Assembly: GCA_963853835.1 (NCBI GenBank)
Contig: OY970830.1
Coordinates: forward strand, 44,705,966 to 44,769,965
Length of the DNA: 64,000 nt
Origin: Calendula officinalis
Taxonomy: Eukaryota; Streptophyta; Magnoliopsida; Asterales; Asteraceae
Reading direction: 5' to 3'
Below the pieces are notes generated by a model that ran no database searches, was not told where the DNA came from, and was given only the letters and a program-made list of their open reading frames with translations. Below, piece after piece: positions 24,301 to 39,832 of this stretch (the stretch's first letter is position 1; each line of letters opens with the position of its first letter). The translations under genes and the position numbers were made by a program.

Positions 24301-26744
24301 GAGTAACCAAAATAGCTGGTTCGTTCGTCACTGCCAAGAACAAGTTCGGCCCGAACACTTCACTCTTCCCGGCCCGAACTTCAACCTCGGCCCGAACTGC
24401 AACCTCGGCCCGAACTCCGACCTCGGCCCGAACTTCAACCTCAGCCCGAACATCATCGTCGGCCCGAACACCAAACTTCAGCCCGAACACCACTTCGGCC
24501 CGAACACCACTTCGGCCCGAACACCACTTCGGCCCGAACATCGCTCTTCGGCCCGAACTCTTCAATATCCAAGATTGTGTGACAAAAGGTGCTATACTAA
24601 AACATTCATAACTTTCAACTCGGGTGTCCGTTTCACGCCCACGACTAACCAAAATAGCTGGTTCGTTCGGAACTGCCAAGAACAAGTTCGGCCCGAACTC
24701 TTTACTGTTCCCGACCCGAACTTCATTTTTGGCCCGAACTTCAACCTCGGCCCGAACTCCGACCTCGCCCCAACATCACCCTCGGCCCGAACACCGAACT
24801 TCGGCCCGAACACCACTTCGGCCCGAACACCACTTCGGCCCGAACATCCCACTTCGGCCCGAACACCACTTCGGCCCGAACATCCCTCTTCGGCCCGAAC
24901 TCTTCAATATCCAAGTTTGTGTGACAAAAGGTGCTATACTAAAACATTCATAACTTTCAGCTCGGGTGTCCGTTTCACGCCCACGAGTAACCAAAATAGC
25001 TGGTTCGTTCGTCACTGCCAAGAACAAGTTCGGTCCGAACTCTTCACTGTTCCCGGCCCGAACTTCATTTTCGGCCCGAACTTCAACCTCGGCCCGAACT
25101 TCAACCTCGGCCCGAACTCCAACCTCGGCCCGAACTTCAACCTCGGTCCGAACATCATCCTCGGCCCGAACACCGAACTTCGGCCCGAACACCACTTCGG
25201 CCCGAACACCACTTCGGCCCGAACATCCCACTTCGGCCCGAACACCACTTCGGCCCGAACATCGCTCTTCGGCCCGAACTCTTCAATATCCAAGATTGTG
25301 TGACAAAAGGTGCTATACTAAAACATTCATAACTTTCAGCTCGGGTGTCCGTTTCACGCCCACGAGTAACCAAAATAGCTGGTTCGTTCATCACTTCCAA
25401 GAACAAGTTCGGCCCGAACTCTTCACTGTTCCCGGCCCGAACTTCTTTTTCGGCTCGAACTTCAACCTCGGCCCGAACTGCAACCTCGGCCCGAACTCCG
25501 ACCTCGGCCCGAACTTCAACCTCGGCCCGAACGTCATCCTCGGCCCGAACACCGAACTTCGGCCCGAACACCACTTCGGCCCGAACATCCTACTTCGGCC
25601 CGAACACCACTTCGGCCCGAACATCCCTCTTCGGCCCGAACTCTTCAATATCAAAGATTGTGTGACAAAAGGTGCTATACTAAAACATTCATAACTTTCA
25701 GCTCGGGTGTCCGTTTCACGCCCACGAGTAACCAAAATAGCTGGTTCGTTCGTCACTGCCAAGAACAAGTTCGGCCCGAACTCTTCACTGTTCCCGGCCC
25801 GAACTTCATTTTCGGCCCGAACTTCAACCTCGGCCCGAACTCCGACCTCGGCCCGAACATCACCCTCGGCCCGAACACCGAACTTCGGCCCGAACACCAC
25901 TTCGGCTCGAACACCACTTCGGCCCGAACATCCCACTTCGGCCCGAACACCACTTCGGCCCGAACATCCCTCTTCGGCCCGAACTCTTCAATATCCAAGA
26001 TTGTGTGACAAAAGGTGCTATACTAAAACATTCATAACTTTCAGCTCGGGTGTCCGTTTCACGCCCACGAGTAACCAAAATAGCTGGTTCGTTCGTCAAT
26101 GCCAAGAACAAGTTCGGCCCGAACTCTTCATTGTTCCCGGCCCGAACTTCATTTTCGGCCCGAACTTCAACCTCGGCCCGAACTGCAACCTCGGCCCGAA
26201 CTCCGACCTCGGCCCGAACTTCAACCTCGGCCCGAACATCATCGTCGGCCCGAACACCGAACTTCAGCCCGAACACCACTTCGGCCCGAACACCACTTCG
26301 GCCCGAACATCCCACTTCGGCCCGAACACCACTTCGGCCCGAACATCGCTCTTCGGCCCGAACTCCTCAATATCCAAGATTGTGTGACAAAAGGTGCTAT
26401 ACTAAAACATTCATAACTTTCAACTCGGGTGTCCGTTTCACGCCCACGACTAAACAAAATAGCTGGTTCGTTCGTCACTGCCAAGAACAAGTTCGGCCCG
26501 AACTCTTCACTGTTCCCGGCCCGAACTTCATTTTCGGCCCGAACTCTTCACTGTTCCCGGCCCGAACTTCATTTTCGGCCCGAACTCCGACCTCGCCCCA
26601 ACATCACCCTCGGCCCGAACACCGAACTTCGGCCCGAACACCACTTCGGCCCGAACACCACTTCGGCCCGAACATCCCACTTCGGCCCGAACACCACTTC
26701 GGCCCGAACATCCCTCTTCGGCCCGAACTCTTCAATATCCAAGT

Positions 26745-29700
26745 TTGTGTAACAAAAGGTGCTATACTAAAACATTCATAACTTTCAGCTCGGGTGTCCG
26801 TTTCACGCCCACGAGTAACCAAAATAGCTGGTTCGTTCGTCACTGCCAAGAACAAGTTCGGTCCGAACTCTTCACTGTTCCCGGCCCGAACTTCATTTTC
26901 GGCCCGAACTTCAACCTCGGCCCGAACTTCAACCTCGGCCCGAACTCCGACCTCGGCCCGAACTTCAACCTCGGTCCGAACATCATCCTCGGCCCGAACA
27001 CCGAACTTCGGCCCGAACACCACTTCGGCCCGAACACCACTTCGGCCCGAACATCCCACTTCGGCCCGAACACCACTTCGGCCCGAACATCGCTCTTCGG
27101 CCCGAACTCTTCAATATCCAAGATTGTGTGACAAAAGGTGTTATACTAAAACATTCATAACTTTCAGCTCGGGTGTCCGTTTCACGCTCACGAGTAACCA
27201 AAATAGCTGGTTCGTTCATCACTGCCAAGAACAAGTTCGGCCCGAACTCTTCACTGTTCCCGGCCCGAACTTCAACCTCGGCCCGAACTTCAACCTCGGC
27301 CCGAACTGCAACCTCGGCCCGAACTCCGACCTCGGCCCGAACTTCAACCTCGGCCCGAACGTCATCCTCGGCCCGAACACAGAACTTCGGCCCGAACATC
27401 CCACTTCGGCCCGAACACCACTTCGGCCCGAACATCCCTCTTCGGCCCGAACTCTTCAATATCAAAGATTGTGTGACAAAAGGTGCTATACTAAAACATT
27501 CATAACTTTCAGCTCGGGTGTCCGTTTCACGCCCACGAGTAACCAAAATAGCTGGTTCGTTCGTCACTGCCAAGAACAAGTTCGGCCCGAACTCTTCACT
27601 GTTCCCGGCCCGAACTTCATTTTCGGCCCGAACTTCAACCTCGGCCCGAACTCCGACCTCGGCCCGAACATCACCCTCGGCCCGAACACCGAACTTCGGC
27701 CCAAACACCACTTCGGCTCGAACACCACTTCGGCCCGAACATCCCACTTCGGCCCGAACACCACTTCGGCCCGAACATCCCTCTTCGGCCCGAACTCTTC
27801 AATATCCAAGATTGTGTGACAAAAGGTGCTATACTAAAACATTCATAACTTTCAGCTCGGGTGTCCGTTTCACGCCCACGAGTAACCAAAATAGCTGGTT
27901 CGTTCGTCACTGCTAAGAACAAGTTCGGCCCGAACTCTTCACTGTTCCCGGCCCGAACTTCATTTTCGGCCCGAACTTCAACCTCGGCCCGAACTTCAAC
28001 CTCGGCCCGAACTCCGACCTCGGCCCGAACTTCAACCTTGGTCCGAACATCATCCTCGGCCCGAACACCGAACTTTGGCCCGAACACCACTTCGGCCCTA
28101 ACACCACTTCGGCCCGAACATCCCACTTCGGCCCGAACATCGCTCTTCGGCCCGAACTCTTCAATATCCAAGATTGTGTGACAAAAGGTGCTATACTAAA
28201 ACATTCATAACTTTCAGCTCGGGTGTCCGTTTCACGCCCACGAGTAACCAAAATAGCTGGTTCGTTCGTCACTGCCAAGAACAAGTTTGGCCCGAACTCT
28301 TCACTCTTCCCGGCCCGAACATCATTTTCGGCCCGAACTTCAACCTCGGCCCGAACTTCAACCTCGGCCCGAACTCCGACCTCGGCCTGAACTTCAACCT
28401 CGGCCCGACCGTCATCCTCGGCCCGAACACCGAACTTCGGCCCGAACACCACTTCGGCCCGAACACAACTTCGGCCTGAACATCCCACTTCGGCCCGAAC
28501 ACCACTTCGGCCCGAACATCCCTCTTCGGCCCGAACTCTTCAATATCCAAGATTGTGTCACAAAAGGTGCTATACTAAAACATTCATAACTTTCAGCTCG
28601 GGTGTCCGTTTCACGCCCACGAGTAACCAAAATAGCTGTTTCGTTCGTCACTGCCAAGAACAATTTCGGCCCGAACTCTTCACTGTTCCCGGCCCGAACT
28701 TCATTTTCGGCCCGAACTTCATTTTCGGCCCGAACTTCAACCTCGGCCCGAACTCCGACCTCGGCCCGAACTTCAACCTCGGCCCGAACATCATCCACGG
28801 CCCGAACACCGAACTTCGGCCCGAACACCACTTCGGTCCGAACACCACTTCGGCCCGAACGTCCCACTTCGGCCCGAACACCACTTCGGCCCGAACATCC
28901 CTCTTCGGCCCGAACTCTTCAATATCCAAGATTGTGTGACAAAAGGTGCTATACTAAAACATTCATAACTTTCAGCTCGGGTGTCCGTTTCACGCCCACG
29001 AGTAACCAAAATAGCTGGTTCATTCGTTACTGCCAAGAACAAGTTCGGCCCGAACTCTTCACTGTTCCCGGCCCGAACTTCATTTTCTGCCCGAACTTCA
29101 ACCTCGGCCCGAACTGCAACCTTGGCCCGAACTCCGACCTCGGCCCGAACTTCAACCTCGGCCCGAACATCATCCTCGGCCCGAACACCGAACTTCAGCC
29201 CGAACACCACTTCGGCCCGAACACCACTTCGGCCCGAACATCCCACTTCGGCCTGAACATCAATTCGGCCCGAACATCCCTCTTCGGCCCGAACTCTTCA
29301 ATATCCAAGATTGTGTGATAAAAGGTGCTATAGTAAAACATTCATAACTTTCAGCTCGGGTGTCCGTTTCACGCCCACGAGTAAGCAAAATAGCTGGTTC
29401 GTTCGTCACTGCCAAGAACAAGTTCGGCCCGAACTCTTCACTGTTCCCGGCCCGAACTTCATTTTCGGCCCGAACTTCAACCTCGGCCCGAACTCCGACC
29501 TCGGCCCGAACTTCAACCTCGGCCCGAACATCATCCTCGGCCCGAACACCGAACTTTGGCCCGAACACCACTTCGGCCCGAACACCACTTCGGCCCGAAC
29601 ATCCCACTTCGTCCCGAATACCACTTCAGCCCGAACATCGCTCTTCGGCCCGAACTCTTCAATATCCAAGATTGTGTGACAGAAGGTGCTATACTAAAAC

Positions 29701-30790
29701 ATTCATAACTTTCAGCTCGGGTGTCCGTTTCACGCCCACGAGTAACCAAAATAGCTGGTTCGTTCGTCACTGCCAAGAACAAGTTTGGCCCGAACTCTTC
29801 ACTCTTCCCGGCCCGAACTTCATTTTCGGCCCGAACTTCAACCTCGGCCCGAACTGCAACCTCGGCCCGAACTCCGACCTCGGCCTGAACTTCAACCTCG
29901 GCCCGAACGTCATCCTCGGCCCGAACACCGAACTTCGGCCCGAACACCACTTCGGCCCGACCACAACTTCGGCCCGAACATCCCACTTCGGCCCGAACAC
30001 CACTTCGGCCCGAACATCCCTCTTCGGCCCGAACTCTTCAATATCCAAGATTGTGTGACAAAAGGTGCTATACTAAAACATTCATAACTTTCAGCTCGGG
30101 TGTCCGTTTCACGCCCACGAGAAACCAAAATAGTTGTTTCGTTCGTCACTGCCAAGAACAATTTCGGCCCGAACTCTTCACTGTTCCCGGCCCGAACTTC
30201 ATTTTCGGCCCGAACTTCAACCTCGGCCCGAACTCCGACCTCGGCCCGAACTTCAACCTCGGCCCGAACATCATCCACGGCCCGAACACCGAACTTCGGC
30301 CCGAACACCACTTCGGTCCGAACACCACTTCGGCCCGAACGTCCCACTTCGGCCCGAACACCACTTCGGCCCGAACATCCCTCTTCGGCCCGAATTCTTC
30401 AATATCCAAGATTGTGTGACAAAAGGTGCTATACTAAAACATTCATAACTTTCAGCTCGGGTGTCCGTTTCACGCCCATGAGTAACCAAAATAGCTGGTT
30501 CATTCGTTACTGCCAAGAACAAGTTCGGCCCGAACTCTTCACTGTTCCCGGCCCGAACTTCATTTTCTGCCCGAACTTCAACCTCGGCCCGAACTGCAAC
30601 CTTGGCCCGAACTCCGACCTCGGCCCGAACTTCAACCTCGGCCCGAACATCATCCTCGGCCCGAACACCGAACTTCAGCCCGAACACCACTTCGGCCCGA
30701 ACACCACTTCGGCCCGAACATCCCACTTCGGCCTGAACACCAATTCGGCCCGAACATCCCTCTTCGGCCCGAACTCTTCAATATCCAAGT
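26745..30790 (+). repeat. Long-range copy of the 16565-20953 satellite A block
   Basis: The monomer series from 26745 to 30790 matches that from about 16565 to 20953 at offsets of 9820 to 10180 bp, including the diagnostic variants of the 1480-bp repeat (anchors 28174, 28553, 28932, 29311 against 18354, 18733, 19094, 19473). Differences are single 18-bp steps and one extra monomer near 17649-17991. A third shorter relative lies at about 33268-35092. Confidence 0.8.
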
Positions 30791-33629
30791 TTGTGTGACA
30801 AAAGGTGCTATACTAAAACATTCATAACTTTCAGCTCGGGTGTCCGTTTCACGCCCACGAGTAACCAAAATAGCTGGTTCGTTCGTCACTGCCAAGAACA
30901 AGTTCGGTCCGAACTCTTCACTGTTCCCGGCCCGAACTTCATTTTCGGCCCGAACTTCAACCTCGGCCCGAACTCCGACCTCGGCCCGAACTTCAACCTC
31001 GGTCCGAACATCATCCTCGGCCCGAACACCGAACTTCGGCCCGAACACCACTTCGGCCCGAACACCACTTCGGCCCGAACATCCCACTTCGGCCCGAACA
31101 CCACTTCGACCCGAACATCGCTCTTCGGCCCGAACTCTTCAATATCCAAGATTGTGTGACAAAAGGTGCTATACTAAAACATTCATAACTTTCAGCTCGG
31201 GTGTCCGTTTCACGCCCACGAGTAACCAAAATAGCTGGTTCGTTCATCACTGCCAAGAACAAGTTCGTCCCGAACTCTTCACTGTTCCCGGCCCGAACTT
31301 CATTTTCGGCCCGAACTTCAACCTCGGCCCGAACTGCAACCTCGGCCCGAACTCCGACCTCGGCCCGAACTTCAACCTCGGCCCGAACGTCATCCTCGGC
31401 CCGAACACCGAACTTCGGCCCGAACACCACTTCGACCCGAACATCCTACTTCGGCCCGAACACCACTTCGGCCCGAACATCCCTCTTCGGCCCGAACTCT
31501 TCAATATCAAAGATTGTGTGACAAAAGGTGCTATACTAAAACATTCATAACTTTCAGCTCGGGTGTCCGTTTCACGCCCACGAGTAACCAAAATAGCTGG
31601 TTCGTTCGTCACTGCCAAGAACAAGTTCGGCCCGAACTCTTCACTGTTCCCGGCCCGAACTTCATTTTCGGCCCGAACTTCAACCTCGGCCCGAACTCCG
31701 ACCTCGGCCCGAACATCACCCTCGGCCCGAACACCGAACTTCGGCCCGAACACCACTTCGGCTCGAACACCACTTCGGCCCGAACATCCCACTTCGGCCC
31801 GAACACCACTTCGGCCCGAACATCCCTCTTCGACCCGAACTCTTCAATATCCAAGATTGTGTGACAAAAGGTGCTATACTAAAACATTCATAACTTTCAG
31901 CTCGGGTGTCCGTTTCACGCCCACGAGTAACCAAAATAGCTGGTTCGTTCGTCACTGCCAAGAACAAGTTCGGCCCGAACTCTTCACTGTTCCCGGCCCG
32001 AACTTCATTTTCGGCCCGAACTTCAACCTCGGCCCGAACTGCAACCTCGGCCCGAACTCCGACCTCGGCCCGAACTTCAACCTCGGCCCGAACATCATCG
32101 TCGGCCCGAACACCGAACTTCAGCCCGAACACCACTTCGGCCCGAACATCCCACTTCGGCCCGAACACCACTTCGGCCCGAACATCGCTCTTCGGCCCGA
32201 ACTCTTCAATATCCAAGTTTGTGTGACAAAAGGTGTTATACTAAAACATTCATAACTTTCAGCTCGGGTGTCCGTTTCACGCCCACGAGTAACCAAAATA
32301 GCTGGTTCGTTCGTCACTGCCAAGAACAAGTTCGGTCCGAACTCTTCACTGTTCCCGGCCCGAACTTCATTTTCGGCCCGAACTTCAACCTCGGCCCGAA
32401 CTCCGACCTCGGCCCGAACTTCAACCTCGGTCCGAACATCATCCTCGGCCCGAACACCGAACTTCGGCCCGAACACCACTTCGGCCCGAACACCACTTCG
32501 GCCCGAACATCCCACTTCGGCCCGAACACCACTTCGGCCCGAACATCGCTCTTCGGCCCGAACTCTTCAATATCCAAGATTGTGTGACAAAAGGTGCTAT
32601 ACTAAAACATTCATAACTTTCAGCTCGGGTGTCCGTTTCACGCCCACGAGTAACCAAAATAGCTGGTTCGTTCATCACTGCCAAGAACAAGTTCGGCCCG
32701 AACTCTTCACTGTTCCCGGCCCGAACTTCATTTTCGGCCCGAACTTCAACCTCGGCCCGAACTGCAACCTCGGCCCGAACTCCGACCTCGGCCCGAACTT
32801 CAACCTCGGCCCGAACGTCATCCTTGGCCCGAACACCGAACTTCGGCCCGAACACCACTTCGGCCCGAACATCCCACTTCGGCCCGAACACCACTTCGGC
32901 CCGAACATACCTCTTCGGCCCGAACTCTTCAATATCAAAGATTGTGTGACAAAAGGTGCTATACTAAAACATTCATAACTTTCAGCTCGGGTGTCCGTTT
33001 CACGCCCACGAGTAACCAAAATAGTTGGTTCGTTCGTCACTGCCAAGAACAAGTTCGGCCCGAACTCTTCACTGTTCCCGGCCCGAACTTCATTTTCGGC
33101 CCGAACTTCAACCTCGGCCCGAACTCCGACCTCGGCCCGAACATCACCCTCGGCCCGAACACCGAACTTCGGCCCGAACACCACTTCGGCTCGAACACCA
33201 CTTCGGCCCGAACATCCCACTTCGGCCCGAACATCCCTCTTCGGCCCGAACTCTTCAATATCCAAGATTGTGTGACAAAAGGTGCTATACTAAAACATTC
33301 ATAACTTTCAGCTCGGGTGTCCGTTTCACGCCCACGAGTAACCAAAATAGCTGGTTCGTTCGTCACTGCCAAGAACAAGTTCGGCCCGAACTCTTCACTG
33401 TTCCCGGCCCGAACTTCATTTTCGGCCCGAACTTCAACCTCGGCCCGAACTTCAACCTCGGCCCGAACTCCGACCTCGGCCCGAACTTCAACCTCGGTCC
33501 GAACATCATCCTCGGCCCGAACACCGAACTTCGGCCCGAACACCACTTCGGCCCTAACACCACTTCTGCCCGAACATCCCACTTCGGCCCGAACATCGCT
33601 CTTCGGCCCGAACTCTTCAATATCCAAGA
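30791..33629 (+). repeat. 1.43-kb four-monomer higher-order repeat, two copies
   Basis: Anchors 30791, 31152, 31514, 31857 correspond to 32219, 32580, 32942, 33268 (offset 1428, then 1411 bp). Both copies share the tccaagtttgtgtgac variant at the first anchor, the gttcgttcatcactg spacer change and the tcaatatcaaagattg change. Confidence 0.82.
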
Positions 33630-36600
33630 TTGTGTGACAAAAGGTGTTATACTAAAACATTCATAACTTTCAGCTCGGGTGTCCGTTTCACGCCCACGAG
33701 TAACCAAAATAGCTGGTTCGTTCGTCACTGCCAAGAACAAGTTTGGCCCGAACTCTTCACTCTTCCCGGCCCGAACTTCATTTTCGGCCCGAACTTCAAC
33801 CTCGGCCCGAACTGCAACCTCGGCCCGAACTCCGACCTCGGCCTGAACTTCAACCTCGGCCCGAACGTCATCCTCGGCCCGAACACCGAACTTCGGCCCG
33901 AACACCACTTCGGCCCGAACACAACTTCGGCCCGAACATCCCACTTCGGCCCGAACACCACTTCGGCCCGAACATCCCTCTTCGGCCCGAACTCTTCAAT
34001 ATCCAAGATTGTGTGACAAAAGGTGCTATACTAAAACATTCATAACTTTCAGCTCGGGTGTCCGTTTCACGCCCACGAGTAACCAAAATAGCTGGTTCGT
34101 TCGTCACTGCCAAGAACAATTTCGGCCCGAACTCTTCACTGTTCCCGGCCCGAACTTCATTTTCGGCCCGAACTTCAACCTCGGCCCGAACTCCGACCTC
34201 GGCCCGAACTTCAACCTCGGCCCGAACATCATCCTCGGCCCGAACACCGAACTTCGGCCCGAACACCACTTCGGTCCGAACACCACTTCGGCCCGAACGT
34301 CCCACTTCGGCCCGAACACCACTTCGGCCCGAACATCCCTCTTCGGCCCGAACTCTTCAATATCCAAGATTGTGTGACAAAAGGTGCTATACTAAAACAT
34401 TCATAACTTTCAGCTCGGGTGTCCATTTCACGCCCACGAGTAACCAAAATAGCTGGTTCATTCGTTACTGCCAAGAACAAGTTCGGCCCGAACTCTTCAC
34501 TGTTCCCGGCCCGAACTTCATTTTCTGCCCGAACTTCAACCTCGGCCCGAACTGCAACCTTGGCCCGAACTCCGACCTCGGCCCGAACTTCAACCTCGGC
34601 CCGAACATCATCCTCGGCCCGAACACCGAACTTCAGCCCGAACACCACTTCGGCCCGAACACCACTTCGGCCCGAACATCCCACTTCGGCCTGAACACCA
34701 ATTCGGCCCGAACATCCCTCTTCGGCCCGAACTCTTCAATATCCAAGATTGTGTGACAAAAGGTGCTATAGTAAAACATTCATAACTTTCAGCTCGGGTG
34801 TCCGTTTCACGCCCACGAGTAAGCAAAATAGCTGGTTCGTTCGTCACTGCCAAGAACAAGTTCGGCCCGAACTCTTCACTGTTCCCGGCCCGAACTTCAT
34901 TTTCGGCCCGAACTTCAACCTCGGCCCGAACTCCGACCTCGGCCCGAACTTCAACCGCGGCCCGAACATCATCCTCGGCCCGAACACCGAACTTTGGCCC
35001 GAACACCACTTCGGCCCGAACATCCCACTTAGGCCCGAATACCACTTCAGCCCGAACATCGCTCTTCGGCCCGAACTCTTCAATATCCAAGATTGTGTGA
35101 CAGAAGGTGCTATACTAAAACATTCATAACTTTCAGCTCGGGTGTCCGTTTCACGCCCACGAGTAACCAAAATAGCTGGTCCGTTCGTCACTGCCAAAAA
35201 CAAGTTCGGCCCGAACTCTTCACTTTTCCCGGCCCGAACTTCATTTTCGGCCCGAACTTCAACCTCGGCCCGAACTTCAACCTCGGCCCGAACTTCAACC
35301 TCGGCCCGAACTCCGACCCCGGCCCGAACTCCGACCTCGGCCCGAACATCATCCTCGGCCCGAACACCACTTCGGCCCGAACACCACTTCGGCACAAACA
35401 TCCCACTTCGGCCCGAACACCACTTCGGCCCGAACATCCCTCTTCGGCCCGAACTCTTCAATATCCAAGATTGTGTGACAAAAGGTGCTATACTAAAACA
35501 TTCATAACTTTCAGCTCGGGTGTCCGTTTCACGCACACGAGTAACCAAAATAGCTGGTTCGTTCGTCACTGCCAAGAACAAGTTCGGCCAGAACTCTTCA
35601 CTGTTCCCGGCCCGAACTTCATTTTCGGCCCGAACTTCAACCTCGGCCCGAACTCCGACCTCGGCCCGAACTTCAACCTCGGCCCGCACATCATCCTCGG
35701 CCCGAACACCGAACTTCGGCCCGAACACCACTTCGGCCCGAACACCACTTCGGCCTGAACATCCTACTTCGGCCCGAACACCACTTCGGCCCGAACATCC
35801 CTCTTCGACCCGAACTCTTCAATATCCAAGATTGTGTGACAAAAAGTACTATACTAAAACATTCATAACTTTCAGCTCGGGTGTCCGTTTCACGCCCTCG
35901 AGTGACCAAAATAGCTGGTTCGTTCGTCACTGCCAAGAACAAGTTCGGCCCGAACTCTTCAATGTTCCCCGAACGAACTTCATTTTCAGCCCGAACTTCA
36001 ACCTCGGCCCGAACTTCAACCTCGGCCCGAACTCCGACCTCGGCCCGAACATCATCCTCGGCCCGAACACCACTTCGGCCCGAACACCACTTCGGCACGA
36101 ACATCCCACTTCGGCCCGAACACCACTTCGGCCCGAACATCCTTCTTCGGCCCGAACTCTTCAATATCCAAGATTGTGTGACAAAAGGTGCTATACAAAA
36201 ACATTCATAACTTTCAGCTCGGGTGTCCGTTTCACGCACACGAGTAACCAAAATAGCTGGTTCGTTCGTCACTGCCAAGAACAAGTTCGGCCAGAACTCT
36301 TCACTGTTCCCGGCCCGAACTTCATTTTTGGCCCGAAGTTCAACCTCGGCCCGAACTTCAACCTCGGCCCGAACTCCGACCTCGGCCCGAACTTCAACCT
36401 CGGCCCGCACATCATCCTCGGCCCGAACACCGAACTTCGGCCCGAACACCACTTCGGCCCGAACACCACTTCGGCCCGAACCTCCCACTTCGGCCCGAAC
36501 CTCCCACTTTGGCCCGAACACCACTTCGGCCCGAACATCCCTCTTCAGCCCGAACTCTTCAATATCCAAGATTGTGTGACAAAAGGTGCTATACTAAAAC

Positions 36601-39600
36601 ATTCATAACTTTCAGCTCGGGTGTCCGTTTCACGCCCACGAGTAACAAAAATAGCTGGTTCGTTCGTCACTGGCAAGAACAAGATCGGCCCGAACTCTTC
36701 ACTGTTCCCGGCCCGAACTTCATTGTCGGCCCGAACTTCAACGTCGGCCGAACTCCGACCTCGGCCCGAACTCCGACCTCGGCCCGAACTCCGACCTCGG
36801 CCCGAACATCATCCTCGACCCGAACACCACTTCAGCCCGAACACCACTTCGGCACGAACATCCCACTTCGGCCCGAACACCACTTCGGCCCGAACATCCC
36901 TCTTCGGCCCGAACTCTTCAATATCCAAGATTGTGTGACAAAAGGTGCTATACTAAAACATTCATAACTTTCAGCTCGGGTGTCCGTTTCACGCCCACGA
37001 GTAACCAAAATAGCTGGTTCGTTCGTCACTGCCAAGAACAAGTTCGGCCCGAACTCTTCACTGTTCCCGGCGCGAACTTCATTTTCTGCCCGAACTTCAA
37101 CCTCGGCCCGAACTGCAACCTTGGCCCGAACTCCGACCTCGGCCCGAACTTCAACCTCGGCCCGAACATCATCCTCGGCCCGAACACCGAACTTCGGCCC
37201 GAACACCACTTCGGCCCGAACACCACTTCGGCCCGAACATCCCACTTCGGCGTAAACACCACTTCGGCCTGAACATCCCTCTTCGGCCCGAACTCTTCAA
37301 TATCCAAGATTGTGTGACAAAAGGTGCTATAGTAAAACATTCATAACTTTCAGCTCGGGTGTCCGTTTCACGCCCACGAGTAAGCAAAATAGCTGGTTCG
37401 TTCGTCACTGCCAAGAACAAGTTCGGCCCGAACTCTTCACTGTTCCCGGCCCGAACTTCATTTTCGGCCCGAACTTCAACCTCGGCCCGAACTCCGACCT
37501 CGGCCCGAACTTCAACCTCGACCCGAACATCATCCTCGGCCCGAACACCGAACTTTGGCCCGAACACCACTTCGGCCCGAACACCACTTCGGCCCGAACA
37601 TCCCACTTCGGCCCGAATACCACTTCAGCCCGAACATCGCTCTTCGGCCCGAACTCTTCAATATCCAAGATTGTGTGACAAAAGGTGCTATACTAAAACA
37701 TTCATAACTTTCAGCTCGGGTGTCCGTTTCACGCCCACGAGTAACCAAAATAGCTGGTTCGTTCGTCACTGCCAAAAACAAGTTCGGCCCGAACTCTTCA
37801 CTGTTCCCGGCCCGAACTTCATTTTCGGCCCGAACTTCAACCTCGGCCCGAACTTCAACCTCGGCCCGAACTCCGACCTCGGCCCGAACTCCGACCTCGG
37901 CCCGAACATCATCCTCGGCCCGAACACCACTTCAGCCCGAACACCACTTCGGCACGAACATCCCACTTCGGCCCGAACACCACTTCGGCCCGAACATCCC
38001 TCTTCGGCCCGAACTCTTCAATATCCAAGATTGTGTGACAAAAGGTGCTATACTAAAACATTCATAACTTTCAGCTCGGGTGTCCGTTTCACGCACACGA
38101 GTAACCAAAATAGCTGGTTCGTTCGTCACTGCCAAGAACAAGTTCGGCCAGAACTCTTCACTGTTCCCGGCCCGAACTTCATTTTCGGCCCGAACTTCAA
38201 CCTCGGCCCGAACTTCAACCTCGGCCCGAACTCCGACCTCGGCCCGAACTTCAACCTCGGCCCGCACATCATCCTCGGCCCGAACACTGAACTTCGGCCC
38301 GAACACCACTTCGGCCCGAACACCACTTCGGCCCGAACATCCTACTTCGGCCCGAGCACCACTTCGGCCCGAACGGATATCTTCGGCCCGAACTCTTCAA
38401 TATCCAAGATTGTGTGACAAAAAGTACTATACTAAAACATTCATAACTTTCAGCTCGGGTGTCCGTTTCACGCCCACGAGTGACCAAAATAGCTGGTTCG
38501 TTCGTCATCGCCAAGAACAAGTTCGGCCCGAACTCTTCACTGTTCGTCGAACGAACTTCATTTTCAGCCCGAACTTCAACCTCGGCCCGAACTTCAACCT
38601 CGGCCCGAACTCCGACCTCGGCCCGAACATCATCCTCGGCCCGAACACCACTTCGGCCCGAACACCACTTCGGCACGAACATCCCACTTCGGCCCGAACA
38701 CCACTTCGGCCCGAACATCCCTCTTCGGCCCGAACTCTTCAATATCCAAGATTGTGTGACAAAAGGTGCTATACTAAAACATTCATAACTTTCAGCTCGG
38801 GTGTCCGTTTCACGCACACGAGTAACCAAAATAGCTGGTTCGTTCGTCACTGCCAAGAACAAGTTCGGCCAGAACTCTTCACTGTTCCCGGCCCGAACTT
38901 CATTTTTGGCCCGAACTTCAACCTCGGCCCGAACTTCAACCTCGGCCCGAACTCCGACCTCGGCCCGAACTTCAACCTCGGCCCGAACATCATCCTCGGC
39001 CCGAACACCGAACTTCGGCCCGAACACCACTTCGGCCCGAACACCACTTCGGCCCGAACCTCCCACTTTGGCCCGAACACCACTTCGGCCCGAACATCCC
39101 TCTTCAGCCCGAACTCTTCAATATCCAAGACTGTGTGTCAAAAGGTGCTATACTAAAACATTAATAACTTTCAGCTCGGGTGTCCGTTTCACGCCCACGA
39201 TTAACAAAAATAGGTGGTTCGTTCGTCACTGCCAAGAACAAGATCGGCCCGAACTCTTCACTGTTCCCGGCCCGAACTTCATTTTCGGCCCGAAGTTCAA
39301 CCTCGGCCCGAACTCCGACCTCGGCCCGAACTTCAACCTCGGCCCGAACATCATCCTCGGCACGAACACCGAACTTCGGCCCGAACACCACTTCGGCCCG
39401 AACACCACTTCGGCCCGAACACCACTTTGGCCCGAACATCCCTCTTCGGCCCGAACTCTTCAATATCCAAGATTGTGTGACAAAAGGTGCTATACAAAAA
39501 ATTCATAACTTTCAGCTCGGGTCTCCGTTTCACGCCCACGAGTAAGCAAAATAGTTGGTTCGTTCGTCACTGCCGAGAACAAGTTCGGCCCGAACTCTTC

Positions 39601-39832
39601 ACTGTTCCCGGCCCGAACTTCATTTTCGGCCCGAACTTCAACCTCGGCCCGAACTCCGACCTCGGCCCGAACTTCAACCTCGGCCCGACCATCATCCTCG
39701 GCCCGAACACCGAACTTCGGCCCGAACACCACTTCGGCCCAAACACCACTTCGGCCCGAACATTCCACTTCGGCCCGAACACCACATCGGCCCGAACATC
39801 CCTCTTCGGCCCGAACTCTTCAATATCCAAGA

